Source of the DNA: Desulfobacterales bacterium
Lineage (GTDB): Bacteria; Desulfobacterota; Desulfobacteria; Desulfobacterales; Desulfobacteraceae
Reading direction: 5' to 3'
Length of the DNA stretch: 19,441 nucleotides
Assembly (NCBI GenBank): GCA_022361315.1
Contig: JAKSBB010000142.1
Span: 1 to 19,441, forward strand
Below are positions 1 through 6,696 of this stretch, one piece after another. Below the pieces are notes generated by a model that saw only the letters and a program-made list of their open reading frames with translations, ran no database searches and had not been told where the DNA came from. The translations under genes were made by a program, and so were the position numbers. The first letter of the stretch is position 1; every line of letters begins with the position of its first letter.

Positions 1-82
1 AAACGGCAAAGGTCATGAATGCGCCCCTGAGCATCTCATCCCCCCATCCTGCATCTCCCCATCCCAGCAAAGTGAAATCCAT
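1..82 (-). CDS. Polar amino acid ABC transporter permease, N-terminal fragment (cut by window edge)
   Basis: On the minus strand an ATG at 80-82 opens a frame of 27 codons that runs off the left edge without a stop. The peptide starts MDFTLLGWGDAGWGDEMLRG and continues AFMTFAV. The LLGxGxxGWGDExLxGAxMT pattern is the usual N-terminus of HisQ/ArtQ-type permeases, just before the first membrane segment. GGGGACAGGA just upstream can serve as ribosome binding site. It lies 67 bp downstream of the binding-protein gene in the same orientation, so it is the third gene of the operon. The family call rests on the short N-terminus and the context. Confidence 0.72.
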   Translation of the reverse strand, partial: MDFTLLGWGDAGWGDEMLRGAFMTFAV

Positions 83-149
83 TGTCCTGTCCCCACGGGT
101 GGCCTGCCGCACCCTGGCGGTACGACAGGCCGGTTCCTTAGTTTATGTT

Positions 150-998
150 TTACTCTTTTGCCGAGGCGTCAAAGGTAAACCACTTGATAGCCAGCCGGCT
201 GATGGTTCCGTCGGCAATGGCTTCGTTGATGGCCTTGGAAAACATGGCCCCAAGTTCGGGGTCTGTTTTCCTTACGGCAACACCCACACCCTTTCCAAAC
301 GGGCCTTTGGTCATCCCCGGCCCCACCATTTTAAAATCCTTGCCATGGTCTGTTTTCAGCCTGGGCACCCAATAACTCATGGCACCGAGGGCTGCATCAA
401 TACGGCCGGAGGAAAGATCGAGTTCCAGGTTCTCCTGGGTATCATAGGACCGGATATCCACGGCTTCCCCCAGGTATTGGGTCAGGAAGCGTTCCTGGAT
501 GGTCGCGGCCTGGACACCGATGGTTTTTCCTTTGAATTCCTTTGCCAGCGCCTTCATTGCCGCGTCTTCTTCAGGACTCATTTCGTCCAGGGTTATGGCG
601 GTTACCCCGATTTTAAGCCCGGTGGACCCGCTGTCCCCGGAAACGATGAACACAGATGGGGTGGCTGCATAATACCTTGAAAAATCAACGACTTTCTGCC
701 GCTTTTCCGTGATGGACATGGCAGCCATGATGGCGTCATATTTACCTGAGGTCAGGGAGGGGATAATACCGTCCCAGGCCTGGGGAACAAGGGTGTACTC
801 AACCCCCATCCGTTTACACAGGTCCTGTGCCAGTTCCACTTCAAACCCGGCTAATTTACCGTCTGATCCTGTAAAGTTCCACGGGGCAAAGGCGCCTTCG
901 GTTGCAATGGTTATTTTTTCGTAGGGGCCTGCCTGGGCTGCTGCCGCTCCAAAGATAAGAACCAGGGACATAACACATGCTGTCATTGTTTTTTTCAT
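150..998 (-). CDS. Periplasmic polar amino acid binding protein of an ABC transporter (SBP_bac_3 family)
   Basis: This 282-residue protein has a cleavable signal peptide (Lys-rich start, hydrophobic stretch, AAAQA-G near residue 23). The mature part begins with KITIATEGAFAPWNF, the usual opening of family-3 solute-binding proteins. Other family features are a DGKLAGFEVELAQDLCKRMG segment and an ITEKRQKVVDFS segment, where bacterial amino acid binding proteins carry conserved ligand-contact residues. It would capture an amino acid or related amine in the periplasm and deliver it to the membrane permease. AAAGGAG lies 5 nt before the ATG, and the stop is TAA. It sits between the ATPase gene and the permease gene. 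The true ligand cannot be read from the sequence; lysine/arginine/ornithine-type or other polar amino acids are candidates. Confidence 0.9.
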   Translation of the reverse strand: MKKTMTACVMSLVLIFGAAAAQAGPYEKITIATEGAFAPWNFTGSDGKLAGFEVELAQDLCKRMGVEYTLVPQAWDGIIPSLTSGKYDAIMAAMSITEKRQKVVDFSRYYAATPSVFIVSGDSGSTGLKIGVTAITLDEMSPEEDAAMKALAKEFKGKTIGVQAATIQERFLTQYLGEAVDIRSYDTQENLELDLSSGRIDAALGAMSYWVPRLKTDHGKDFKMVGPGMTKGPFGKGVGVAVRKTDPELGAMFSKAINEAIADGTISRLAIKWFTFDASAKE

Positions 999-1027
999 GG
1001 GTGCTCCTTTCGCGTTTTTGGGTTATT

Positions 1028-1801
1028 TTACAAAATCATGGCAAGAAACTCCCGGCACCGTTCTGACCGGGGGGTATCAAAAAGGGCGTCAGGGGTATTC
1101 TGTTCCTCTATTTTTCCATTGTGGAGAAATAGCACTGAATCAGACACCTCCCTGGCAAATCCCATCTCGTGGGTGACCACGATCATGGTGCACCCCTCCT
1201 TTGCCAGGTTGTGCATCACTTTCAGTACTTCGCCCACAAGTTCCGGATCAAGGGCGGAGGTGGGTTCGTCAAAAAGCAGAACCCCGGGTTCCATGCAAAG
1301 GGCCCTGGCAATGGCCACCCGCTGCTGCTGGCCGCCGGAGAGTTCGGAAGGATAAGCTGATAATTTGTCTGCAATGCCAACCTTGTTGAGCAGTTCGGCT
1401 GCCCTGTCACGGACAACGGCCTTATTCTGTTTCAGTACATGGACAGGGCCTTCCATGACATTTTCCAACACCGTCATATGGCTCCAGAGGTTGAACCCCT
1501 GGAAGACCATTCCCAGGCGGGCACGCAGCCGTTCAACCTGGCGGCGGTCTGCCAGCACAGGGCCCCTGTTGCCGGAATTCCTGATCCGGATCTCTTCTCC
1601 GTCAACCACCACCCGTCCGGCATCCGGAATCTCCAGGAAGTTAAGACAGCGTAAGAATGTGCTTTTACCTGAACCGGAGCTGCCGATGATGGAGATGACT
1701 TCACTCTGCCGGGCTGCCACGGAGATGCCTTTGAGTACCTTTGTCTCCCCGAAGTTTTTATGTATATCTTCTGCTCTCAGGACGGCTTCGCTGTTATCCA
1801 T
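1028..1801 (-). CDS. Polar amino acid ABC transporter ATP-binding protein (HisP/GlnQ type)
   Basis: A 257-residue cytoplasmic ATPase that powers uptake of the ligand bound by the neighbouring periplasmic protein. Walker A is GSSGSGKST (residues 40-48), the Q-loop glutamine is near 101, the signature is LSGGQQQR (154-161), Walker B is LLFDEP (175-180) and the switch histidine is in VVTHE (about 211). The insert around residues 69-90 (EEIRIRNSG...) and the overall length fit the HisP/GltL/ArtP family. GGGAG precedes the ATG. It is the first gene of a minus-strand operon; the binding protein starts 29 bp after its TAA stop. The gene is divergent from the RpiR-type regulator across a 284 bp AT-rich gap, so it may be regulated by that protein. 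Confidence 0.93.
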   Translation of the reverse strand: MDNSEAVLRAEDIHKNFGETKVLKGISVAARQSEVISIIGSSGSGKSTFLRCLNFLEIPDAGRVVVDGEEIRIRNSGNRGPVLADRRQVERLRARLGMVFQGFNLWSHMTVLENVMEGPVHVLKQNKAVVRDRAAELLNKVGIADKLSAYPSELSGGQQQRVAIARALCMEPGVLLFDEPTSALDPELVGEVLKVMHNLAKEGCTMIVVTHEMGFAREVSDSVLFLHNGKIEEQNTPDALFDTPRSERCREFLAMIL

Positions 1802-1851
1802 GTTCTCTCCCGGTACCCGGATAATAGATATTAACCTGATACAGTAATATG

Positions 1852-1891
1852 TGTTACAAAAAATATTAATTTGAAATTTTTGTTACAAAAA
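1852..1891. repeat. Direct repeat TGTTACAAAAA in the divergent promoter region
   Basis: TGTTACAAAAA occurs at 1852-1862 and again at 1881-1891, a 29 bp period or close to three helical turns, in the AT-rich gap between the ABC operon and the RpiR-type gene. Read on the minus strand, the distal copy gives TTGTAA followed 17 nt later by TATTTT, so the repeats may overlap the promoter of the ABC operon. Binding by the adjacent RpiR-type protein is an inference from position only. Confidence 0.4.
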
Positions 1892-2008
1892 TCTTATATG
1901 GCTTTTGTTTTTAAAAAGCAAGCCCCAAATGATATTTTTATAAGTTGTTTGAATATTGAGGTATTTAAGGGGGGCTTCCGGATAAAAGAAAAAAGATGGT
2001 GAAATAAA

Positions 2009-2037
2009 TTGACAATCACTTTGTTTCAAAATAGGTA
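2009..2037 (+). promoter_or_regulatory. Candidate sigma-70 promoter of the RpiR-type gene
   Basis: A perfect -35 hexamer TTGACA (2009-2014) is followed after 17 bp by TAGGTA (2032-2037), a weak -10. The expected start of transcription, near 2044, lies after the ATG at 2038 but before the ATG at 2086. It therefore favours the downstream start codon for the regulator. Confidence 0.4.
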
Positions 2038-2085
2038 ATGTGGAAACAGACGTACCAAAAATTTAAAGGTTCAATCGGAATATTT

Positions 2086-2949
2086 ATGAGCGGCAAACAA
2101 TTCATAAAGCGGATCCAGGCCCTTGAAAAACTGACGCCCAAGGAGAAAAAGATCGCAGATTTTTTTGCCAGAAACTATGACGACCTGGTTTTTGAGAATC
2201 TTTCATCCATCAGCCGGAAGGCCTCGGTAAGCAAACCCACGGTTTTAAGGTTTATCACAAAACTGGGATTTCAGCGGTTCGGGGAATTTAACAAGGCCCT
2301 TCGCAGGGAACTGACCCTGACCCATGACACCCTTCATATCCGGTATTCGCTGAAGAAAAAGCTGCTTGAAGACTCCGGAGAAGATATTATTGCCCATAGT
2401 TTTTCCCACACCATTAAAAACCTTGAAAACACCTACACCCGGATGGATAAACAGGTTTTCACCGCAATGGCCCAATCCATTGCAGCGACCGGCGGAAACC
2501 TGTACTTCTTCGGCCAGCGCAGTTCCCATGCCCTGGCCTATCTGTTTTACAATATGATGCGTCGGGTACTCCCCCGCACCACGCTTCTGCCCGCCGGCAT
2601 TGCAGCTGAACCGGATCCCCTTGTGGATGTCTCAAAGGAGGACCTGCTTTTTGTGGTCTTCAGACATCCCTATGGAGAGGAGGCCCATCGTCTCATATCC
2701 TACTTCAACAGCCGGGAAGCCAAAATCCTCCTGTTGACGGACAGTGAGCTGAACCCGGCAGCAGACCTGGTCACCCATCAACTGGTCGTAAACACCGAAG
2801 GGGTTTCCGTCTTCACCTCTTCAGCTAGTATCCTGACAGTGCTGGAGTCTTTAAATGTTGCCGTCCTCGGATTTTGTGAAACCGAGGTTCCGGAACGGTT
2901 TGAAGCGGCAGAGTCGCTTTACCGGATGTTTGATACCTTTCATTCCTGA
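2086..2949 (+). CDS. RpiR/MurR-family transcriptional regulator (HTH plus SIS domain)
   Basis: With the start at 2086 the protein has 287 residues. The N-terminal part (about 1-75) is an RpiR-type helix-turn-helix domain, with LTPKEKKIADFF and SRKASVSKPTVLRFITKLGF matching the family pattern. The C-terminal part (about 115-260) resembles a SIS domain, which in this family usually binds a phosphosugar-like ligand. An in-frame ATG at 2038 would add 16 residues, but it overlaps the candidate -10 element and lacks a good ribosome site; CGGAA lies just before the ATG at 2086, and family members begin about here. The gene is divergent from the amino acid ABC operon, its most likely target. An RpiR regulator paired with an amino acid transporter is less usual than with sugar genes; the effector is unknown. 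Confidence 0.87.
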   Translation: MSGKQFIKRIQALEKLTPKEKKIADFFARNYDDLVFENLSSISRKASVSKPTVLRFITKLGFQRFGEFNKALRRELTLTHDTLHIRYSLKKKLLEDSGEDIIAHSFSHTIKNLENTYTRMDKQVFTAMAQSIAATGGNLYFFGQRSSHALAYLFYNMMRRVLPRTTLLPAGIAAEPDPLVDVSKEDLLFVVFRHPYGEEAHRLISYFNSREAKILLLTDSELNPAADLVTHQLVVNTEGVSVFTSSASILTVLESLNVAVLGFCETEVPERFEAAESLYRMFDTFHS

Positions 2950-3018
2950 TTTTTTTTGTCACAGACGTCGCGCAGAACGGAATTTTGAGAGCTGCTGCAG
3001 TTCTTGCACGGCCTCATA

Positions 3019-3070
3019 ATTGTTGAACAATCAGTTGTGTTTTTGTCCTTCAGAAATTGTCCGACAATTT
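3019..3070. repeat. Two short palindromes of the form ATTGTnnnACAAT
   Basis: ATTGTTGAACAAT (3019-3031) and AAATTGTCCGACAATTT (3054-3070) share the half-site ATTGT/ACAAT, with centres 37 bp apart. They lie in the 449 bp gap between the RpiR-type gene and pylT, followed by TTGACA at 3073-3078. They look like operator sites or a weak hairpin after the regulator gene. There is no good T-tract terminator after the regulator stop. Confidence 0.3.
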
Positions 3071-3213
3071 TCTTGACAACCCTGTAACAGCCTTGTAAGG
3101 GTGTGACTCTATTGATGGTTTGAAAACGGTCCGGATATACGGGATATTTGCAATTTTTTAAGACCTGGTTTGTAATTTTATCAAATATGGTTTTATTGAT
3201 AACAATTAACCTG

Positions 3214-3250
3214 TTACATCTCTGTGTTTACAACCCTGTAATGTGTTACA
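3214..3250 (+). promoter_or_regulatory. Candidate upstream activator sites for the pylT operon promoter
   Basis: TTACATCTCTG (3214-3224) is followed by TTTACA (3227-3232), TGTAA (3237-3241) and GTTACAC (3244-3250). The same TTACAYYTCTG followed by TTTACA arrangement appears before the BCCT gene and before the MttB-family genes. The cluster lies about 95-130 bp before the sigma-54-type promoter at 3346, a usual distance for activator sites of NtrC-type proteins. Confidence 0.45.
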
Positions 3251-3345
3251 CGGGAGGGCCGTCAGGAGGGGATTTCAGCCGTTCATTACCCGGTTACCCG
3301 GCTGATATTCAGGGCCCGGATAAAGTGGCAGGGTTTCTGTTGCGG

Positions 3346-3361
3346 TGGCATGATTGTTGTA
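3346..3361 (+). promoter_or_regulatory. Candidate sigma-54 (-24/-12) promoter for pylT and the corrinoid operon
   Basis: TGGCATG-ATTG-TTGTA matches the sigma-54 consensus TGGCACG-N4-TTGCW except C to T in the -24 element and GC to GT in the -12 element. Spacing between the GG and the -12 G is canonical. Transcription would start near 3372, about 27 nt before pylT. Two more copies of this motif precede the BCCT and MttB-family genes. Confidence 0.5.
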
Positions 3362-3370
3362 TTAAAACCT

Positions 3371-3391
3371 GCCACCGGTGGATCCGGTGGC
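3371..3391 (+). other. Perfect 8-bp hairpin just before pylT
   Basis: GCCACCGG (3371-3378), loop TGGAT and CCGGTGGC (3384-3391) form a perfect GC-rich hairpin ending 7 nt before the tRNA. It would sit at the very 5' end of a transcript started by the promoter at 3346. It could keep the leader from pairing with the tRNA or help RNase P processing; this role is inferred. Confidence 0.5.
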
Positions 3392-3398
3392 TGAATGC

Positions 3399-3471
3399 GG
3401 AGGGTGGATCGGATGGGATCACATGGACTCTAAATCCGTGCAGCCGGGTGCGACTCCCGGACTCTCCGCCA
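3399..3471 (+). tRNA. pylT: tRNA-Pyl (pyrrolysine, amber suppressor, anticodon CTA)
   Basis: The 73 nt segment folds as a tRNA with the peculiarities of tRNA-Pyl. The acceptor stem is 3399-3405 paired with 3461-3467 (7 bp, one G-T), and a single nucleotide separates it from the D stem (GATC 3407-3410 with GATC 3417-3420). The anticodon stem has 6 bp (CATGGA 3422-3427 with TCCGTG 3435-3440) and the loop CTCTAAA carries CTA at 3430-3432. The variable loop is only CAG. The T stem is CCGGG/CCCGG with loop TGCGACT, which lacks the normal TTC. G73 and an encoded CCA follow (3468-3471). TGGACTCTAAATCCG and AGCCGGGT are the same as in archaeal pylT as I recall it. Unlike the archaeal form, the D loop has six bases including GG. 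It decodes UAG as pyrrolysine, as needed by mttB in this window. Confidence 0.95.
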
Positions 3472-3505
3472 TCCGGGATGATTTCGGGAACATTTTTGAC
3501 CCGGA

Positions 3506-3520
3506 CCGGGTTGAACCCGG
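3506..3520 (+). other. Hairpin between pylT and the corrinoid protein gene
   Basis: CCGGGTT-G-AACCCGG is a perfect 7 bp palindrome 35 nt after the tRNA CCA. No T-tract follows, so it does not look like an efficient intrinsic terminator. It may mark the 3' boundary for tRNA maturation and stabilise the downstream mRNA. Confidence 0.35.
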
Positions 3521-3622
3521 ACGGGCCGGCCCTGAAACGTGCATGAGCAATGATAAAAATATTTTTACAAATAATTTTTACGTTTTAAATTATTTTAACC
3601 CCGAACGGACAGGAGAAGACAA

Positions 3623-4255
3623 ATGACAGATTTTAATGCAATGCAGGAAGCGCTGGTAAGCTGTGATCAGGCAAAATTGGAAAATCTGGTTAACGCGGCT
3701 TTGGCCAGTGACACCCCGGCCATTGATATCCTTAACAGCGGCCTCATTGCCGGTATGGATATTGTGGGTGAGAAAATGGAAAACGGTGATATGTTTATCC
3801 CTGAAGTCCTGATGGCTGCCCAGGCCATGGGCGCCTGCGTTGGTATCTTAAAACCCCTGCTGGGTGATGAAGGCGGTGCCCAGGGTGCATCCGTTGTGAT
3901 CGGAACCGTGAAAGGCGATCTCCACGACATTGGTAAGAACCTTGTATCCATGATGATGGAAAGTGCCGGAATGACGGTTCATAACCTTGGTGTTGATATT
4001 GCGCCTGAAGATTTTGTTACCCAGATTAAAGAGAAAGAGGCAAAAATTGTCTGCCTGTCCGCCCTGCTGACCACCACCATGCCTGCCATGAAACAGACCG
4101 TTGACGCCATTGTGGAAGCAGGACTGCGGGATCAGGTGAAAATCATGGTCGGGGGTGCGCCCGTGACCCAGGCTTTTGCAGATGAGATCGGCGCCGACGG
4201 CTTTGCCCCTGATGCCGGTTCTGCTTCAAAAATGGCAAAGGCCCTGGCAGCCTAA
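3623..4255 (+). CDS. Methylamine-type corrinoid protein (MttC/MtgC family)
   Basis: A 210-residue cytoplasmic cobalamin-binding protein that carries the methyl group between a substrate methyltransferase and the downstream pterin methyltransferase. Residues 1-85 form the helical cap domain typical of methionine-synthase-like corrinoid proteins. Residues 89-210 form the Rossmann-type B12 domain with DLHDIG (D99, H101, G104; H101 is the lower cobalt ligand), SALLTTTM (146-153) and a VGGAPV segment (176-181). The length is normal for MttC/MtbC/MtgC. AGGAGA lies 6 nt before the ATG. It is the first protein gene after pylT, with a 151 nt gap, and the methyltransferase gene follows 46 bp downstream. 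Partners are likely the MttB-family proteins encoded at 15923-18929. Which amine it serves cannot be told from the sequence. Confidence 0.93.
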   Translation: MTDFNAMQEALVSCDQAKLENLVNAALASDTPAIDILNSGLIAGMDIVGEKMENGDMFIPEVLMAAQAMGACVGILKPLLGDEGGAQGASVVIGTVKGDLHDIGKNLVSMMMESAGMTVHNLGVDIAPEDFVTQIKEKEAKIVCLSALLTTTMPAMKQTVDAIVEAGLRDQVKIMVGGAPVTQAFADEIGADGFAPDAGSASKMAKALAA

Positions 4256-4301
4256 TCTGTACAGCATAGCACTACTTAAGTAACAAAGGAGAACGCTTAC
4301 G

Positions 4302-5102
4302 ATGTTTGAAGTAATCGGCGAACGGATCAACACCTCCCGGAAAAAAGTCCAGGAGGCAGTTGCTGAACGGGATGCCCAGTATATTATTGATGATGTGAAA
4401 AAACAGGAAGCAGCCGGTGCCACCTTTATTGATGTGAATGCCGGTGCCAGAATCGGTCATGAAACCGAAGATATGAAATGGCTGCTGTCCGTTATCCAGC
4501 CGGAAGTATCACTTCCCCTGACCCTGGATTCCCCGGATCCGGCCGTGCTTGAAATGGCCTATGCCATGGTGGAGAAGACCCCCATGATCAACTCCATTTC
4601 CCTGGAAAAAGAACGGTTCGACGCCATGATTCCCTTTCTCAAAGGCAAGGACTGCAAAGTCATTGCCCTGTGCATGGATGATGCAGGTATGCCTGAGTCT
4701 TCGGATGATATTTTTGCCCGGGCCAAAACCCTGATCCAGGAACTGAACAAGGTAGGCATCCCAACGGCCAACATCTATGTGGATCCCCTGGTTCAGCCGA
4801 TTTCCACGGATTCCAACAAAGGGCTGATGGTTCTGGATGCCGTCCGTGCCATCAAAGGCGAATATCCCGAAGTCCACATCACCGGCGGCCTGTCCAATAT
4901 CTCCTATGGCCTGCCCCAGCGGAAAATCATTAACCGGACCTTTGTCACCCTGATGATGGATGCGGGCATGGACTCCGCCATCATTGATCCCCTTGATGAA
5001 AAGATCATGGCCACCATTAAAACCGCTGACATGCTCCTGGGCCATGACCAGTTCTGCATGGAATACCTGAAAGGGGTGAGAGCCGGTATTATCGAAAGCT
5101 GA
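4302..5102 (+). CDS. Pterin-binding methyltransferase: methyl-corrinoid to tetrahydrofolate (MtgA/MtrH-like)
   Basis: A 266-residue single-domain TIM-barrel protein of the pterin-binding family (relatives: AcsE, the MetH folate domain, MtrH, Desulfitobacterium MtgA). Visible family marks are the start VIGERINTSRKKV, FIDVNAGAR near residue 45, LTLDSPDP, INSISLEKER, a DPLVQPISTD segment and HITGGLSNISYGLP, the ring of pterin-contact segments. Full-length MetH-type domains are absent, so it acts with the separate corrinoid protein encoded just upstream. In bacteria that demethylate glycine betaine, the MtgA homologue transfers methyl from the corrinoid protein to tetrahydrofolate; the same role is inferred here, feeding methyl-THF to the Wood-Ljungdahl pathway. 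AAAGGAG lies upstream of the ATG. pylB starts 16 bp after its TGA stop. Confidence 0.9.
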   Translation: MFEVIGERINTSRKKVQEAVAERDAQYIIDDVKKQEAAGATFIDVNAGARIGHETEDMKWLLSVIQPEVSLPLTLDSPDPAVLEMAYAMVEKTPMINSISLEKERFDAMIPFLKGKDCKVIALCMDDAGMPESSDDIFARAKTLIQELNKVGIPTANIYVDPLVQPISTDSNKGLMVLDAVRAIKGEYPEVHITGGLSNISYGLPQRKIINRTFVTLMMDAGMDSAIIDPLDEKIMATIKTADMLLGHDQFCMEYLKGVRAGIIES

Positions 5103-5118
5103 TACCTGCTGACTGAAT

Positions 5119-6243
5119 ATGTCTGTCACGGATAAAAGACTGATTTCCCTGCTGGATCACCTGGTAAAAGGCGGTTCTTTAGCGGAAAAAGATGTGCGCT
5201 ACCTTCTGAATCTGTCTGATCCCGCCGGGATCCGGATGCTGTTCGACGCAGCTGTCCGGGTCCGGGCCAGGCATTTTGGAACCCGTATTTTTCTGTACGG
5301 GTTCCTCTATTTTTCCACCTTTTGCCGGAACAACTGCCGGTTCTGCCAGTATCGTAAAGACAATACAGGGTTTCGCCGGTACCGGAAAACCCCGGACGAG
5401 ATTCTGGCGGCAGCCCGGGAGATGGCTGATTCCGGAGTCCATCTCATCGACCTGACCATGGGCGAAGACCCGGCCTGGCATGGCCGGGGGGAAGACGGGT
5501 TTGCACAGCTTGTGGAATTGGCCGCAGGCGTCCGGACCGGCACCGGACTGCCGGTGATGATCTCCCCGGGAGTGATCCCGGACAGGGTGCTCGGGGATCT
5601 GGCACAGTCCGGTGTCCAATGGTATGCCTGTTACCAGGAAACCCATAACCGTGAACTGTATGCCTCTCTCCGCCGGGACCAGGCCTATGACGAGCGCTGG
5701 GAGAAAAAACAACTGGCCAAAGCATCCGGCATGCTTGTGGAAGAGGGGATTCTCACAGGCGTGGGGGAATCGTCAGCAGATATCGCCGGGTCCATTCTTA
5801 AGATGCGGGACCTGCCCGTGGACCAGGCCAGGGTCATGACCTTTGTTCCCCAGCCCGGTACTCCCATGGCTGATGTCATCCCCCAGGACAACCTTAAAGA
5901 GCTCATCATTATCGCTGTCATGCGGCTGATACTGCAGGACTGCCTCATTCCGGCCTCCCTGGATGTGGACGGCCTGGACGGCCTGGGCGCCAGGCTGGCA
6001 GCCGGGGCCAATGTGGTTACCTCTATTGTGCCGCCGGAGCAGGGCCTGGCCGGTGTGGCCAATCATTCCCTGGATATTGAAGCCTCCCGCCGGAGCCTGG
6101 CGCATATCATCCCGGTTCTGGAAAGCTGCGGCCTTGAACCTGCCTCTGCCGGGGAGTATAAAACCTGGGTCCAGGACAGGCAGGCATTGTTTAGATCCGG
6201 ACAGGGCACGGCAAAGAGCATACGCTCAGAACAATTGGCCTGA
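5119..6243 (+). CDS. pylB: Methylornithine synthase PylB (radical SAM, pyrrolysine biosynthesis)
   Basis: PylB is a radical SAM mutase that converts lysine to 3-methylornithine, the first step of pyrrolysine synthesis. The 374-residue protein has the CxxxCxxC cluster motif at C69, C73 and C76 inside FLYFSTFCRNNCRFC. It also has VHLIDLTMGEDP, LPVMISPGVIPD, YQETHNRELY, VEEGILTGVG and ARVMTFVPQPGTP, all closely resembling archaeal PylB. It is somewhat longer than the roughly 350-residue Methanosarcina protein, mostly at the C-terminus. Biotin synthase and HydE are relatives, but the specific motifs and the nearby pylT make PylB the clear choice. No recognisable ribosome site precedes the ATG (CTGACTGAAT), so it may be translated weakly or by coupling to the upstream gene. 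pylC, pylD and pylS are not found next to it. Confidence 0.95.
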   Translation: MSVTDKRLISLLDHLVKGGSLAEKDVRYLLNLSDPAGIRMLFDAAVRVRARHFGTRIFLYGFLYFSTFCRNNCRFCQYRKDNTGFRRYRKTPDEILAAAREMADSGVHLIDLTMGEDPAWHGRGEDGFAQLVELAAGVRTGTGLPVMISPGVIPDRVLGDLAQSGVQWYACYQETHNRELYASLRRDQAYDERWEKKQLAKASGMLVEEGILTGVGESSADIAGSILKMRDLPVDQARVMTFVPQPGTPMADVIPQDNLKELIIIAVMRLILQDCLIPASLDVDGLDGLGARLAAGANVVTSIVPPEQGLAGVANHSLDIEASRRSLAHIIPVLESCGLEPASAGEYKTWVQDRQALFRSGQGTAKSIRSEQLA

Positions 6244-6460
6244 ATCTCAGGGGAGGGGCTGTGTCCTGTACCGGAGCAGGAGACGTGACCAGGCCTGCCT
6301 GATGTTTCCGGGTTTGTACATCCATCCTCATAACTTTCTGTTTCCCGGATGAATTTTCAATACACCGGTATTTTCTGACAATCATATCGCCGTAGAGGAT
6401 TCCGGGGCCCCCGGTCTCTGATTTAAATTTATTTTCCATCTTAAAAAAGAGCTGCCCTGC
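6244..6460. other. Gap after pylB with no gene seen
   Basis: No convincing coding frame, terminator or RNA was found here. CCGGGGCCCCCGG at 6402-6414 is a GC palindrome without a T-tract. Short frames on both strands have no ribosome site and no family-like features. The remainder of the gap, 6461-6696, holds the regulatory elements of the BCCT gene. Confidence 0.5.
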
Positions 6461-6491
6461 CTTACACTTCTGTGTTTTACACAGGTGTAAG
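6461..6491 (+). promoter_or_regulatory. Candidate activator site upstream of the BCCT gene
   Basis: TTACACTTCTG (6462-6472), TTTACA (6476-6481) and GTGTAA (6485-6490) form a nested palindrome: CTTACAC at the left end pairs with GTGTAAG at the right, and CTGTGT-TTT-ACACAG sits inside. TTACACTTCTG is identical, on the other strand, to a sequence before the MttB-family genes. It lies about 105-135 bp before the sigma-54-type promoter at 6595. Confidence 0.5.
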
Positions 6492-6594
6492 ATGTTGCAG
6501 TTTTCATCATTTCCTCCTGACGCAGGAGATGAGTTGTTTATTCCAATTGTTTGATTTTATATGGTTTTTATCTGCAGAGTCCATTCCGGTCCAC

Positions 6595-6610
6595 TGGCAC
6601 GGATGTTGAT
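6595..6610 (+). promoter_or_regulatory. Candidate sigma-54 promoter of the BCCT gene
   Basis: TGGCACG-GATG-TTGAT has a perfect -24 element and a -12 element with A in place of the usual C (TTGAT for TTGCW). Expected transcription start is near 6621, leaving a leader of about 75 nt. Confidence 0.5.
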
Positions 6611-6647
6611 TTGTCATTCTGTACACATTGAAGACAGGTATGTAACA

Positions 6648-6664
6648 GGACAGGTGATCTGTCC
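6648..6664 (+). other. Small hairpin in the BCCT mRNA leader
   Basis: GGACAG-GTGAT-CTGTCC is a perfect 6 bp hairpin about 30 nt before the start codon and before the AAGGAG ribosome site. Its role is unknown; it may stabilise the message. Confidence 0.3.
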
Positions 6665-6696
6665 CTAAGATTAACCGATTTAACTAAGGAGAAAGA

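Noticed and set aside
3214..3398. Cobalamin riboswitch before the corrinoid operon
   Set aside because: I looked for the conserved B12-box (GCCACTG-like) followed by a typical fold; GCCACCGG at 3371 is only the arm of a small hairpin, and no larger B12 riboswitch architecture is visible.
3148..3546. Open frame of 132 codons across the pylT region
   Set aside because: It overlaps the activator sites, the sigma-54-type promoter and the whole tRNA-Pyl gene, has no ribosome site and no protein family features.
3378..3626. Open frame of 82 codons between pylT and the corrinoid gene
   Set aside because: It covers the tRNA itself and has no family features; it is a chance frame.
6402..6414. GC palindrome after pylB as a terminator
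   Set aside because: The palindrome has almost no loop and no T-tract follows it, so it cannot act as an ordinary intrinsic terminator.
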